5,535 bases of DNA, from the NCBI GenBank assembly GCA_028817775.1, contig JAPPOW010000172.1:1-5535 (forward strand), in the 5' to 3' direction. The stretch's first letter is position 1. The number at the start of each line of letters is the position of its first letter. This document shows positions 5,434 to 5,535 of the stretch, piece after piece. The stretch comes from Candidatus Melainabacteria bacterium (GTDB lineage Bacteria; Cyanobacteriota; Vampirovibrionia; LMEP-6097). The notes beneath the pieces were generated by a model that was given only the letters and a program-made list of their open reading frames with translations, was not told the origin of the DNA and made no database searches. The translations under genes and the position numbers were made by a program.

Positions 5434-5439
5434 ATTCTA
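5434..5439 (-). promoter_or_regulatory. Candidate -10 box (TAGAAT) of guaA
   Basis: TAGAAT lies 9 bases before the ATG at 5424-5422, the same arrangement as before the 132-residue gene (TAGAAT, 8 bases, then ATGGAA). No recognisable -35 stands 16-18 bases upstream, where repeat copy C lies. Initiation would give an mRNA starting at or near the ATG. I see no guanine riboswitch or other leader structure in the bases available upstream. Confidence 0.4.
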
Positions 5440-5447
5440 GCACGCAG

Positions 5448-5482
5448 TGTCATCCTGAGGAGCGCCTTTGCGACCTAAGGAT
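5448..5482. repeat. Copy C of the TGTCATCCTGAGGA intergenic repeat family
   Basis: TGTCATCCTGAGGAGC is identical over 16 bases to the start of copy A (1780-1795). It then diverges and closes with CCTAAGGAT (5474-5482), which pairs with ATCCTGAGG (5452-5460) at all but one position, giving a short hairpin. It lies directly upstream of the guaA -10 box. The remaining 5483-5535 has no gene that I can support; it contains the palindrome GGTTAACC (5489-5496) followed by CACAGAGATACAG. Confidence 0.65.
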
Positions 5483-5535
5483 ATAAAAGGTTAACCACAG
5501 AGATACAGACAACGGCCCACACGACAAAACTAATA

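Noticed and set aside
5425..5535. Guanine riboswitch or PurR-type leader upstream of guaA
   Set aside because: No purine-aptamer core or matching leader structure is visible, and the -10 box next to the ATG leaves no room for a leader from that promoter.

Overview
The window is a stretch of bacterial chromosome with every supported gene on the minus strand. It is moderately AT-rich and tightly packed. Reading in the direction of transcription (high to low coordinates), the genes are guaA (GMP synthetase), an unrecognised 132-residue protein, a SpoU/TrmH-family 2'-O-methyltransferase, ruvX/yqgF, and a flagellar basal-body cluster flgB-flgC-fliE-fliF. The last gene runs off the left edge.

Organism: a flagellated bacterium. 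The synthetase half of GuaA, with its way of joining to the amidotransferase half, reads to me most like cyanobacterial-lineage GuaA. Together with flagellar genes this suggests a non-photosynthetic relative such as Vampirovibrionia (Melainabacteria) or Margulisbacteria. This is an inference from memory of the family and is not certain; no marker gene in the window settles it.

Layout: 1-1644 holds the flagellar operon, with gaps of 2, 3 and 10 bases and a Shine-Dalgarno sequence before every gene. 1645-1837 is its upstream region, with a candidate sigma-28-type promoter and a repeat copy. 1838-3078 holds ruvX and the methyltransferase, which overlap by 4 bases. 3079-3199 is filled by a branched palindromic element. 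3200-3598 is the unknown gene. 3599-3801 holds candidate promoters, an 18-bp perfect palindrome and a 99-base inverted-repeat element. 3802-5424 is guaA. 5425-5535 is its upstream region with another repeat copy.

The genes belong to two functional groups: housekeeping (GMP synthesis, RNA methylation, RNA or DNA processing) and the flagellar proximal rod plus MS ring. I see no sign that they act together. The more unusual content is non-coding. A repeat family with the core TGTCATCCTGAGGA occurs four times in 5.5 kb. A second palindromic element supplies a stop codon. TAnnAT boxes sit only 8-12 bases before three start codons, which suggests leaderless or near-leaderless mRNAs for the housekeeping genes in contrast to the flagellar ones. 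A heptanucleotide tandem repeat lies inside guaA. I found no defence system, CRISPR array, tRNA, rRNA or transposase gene.
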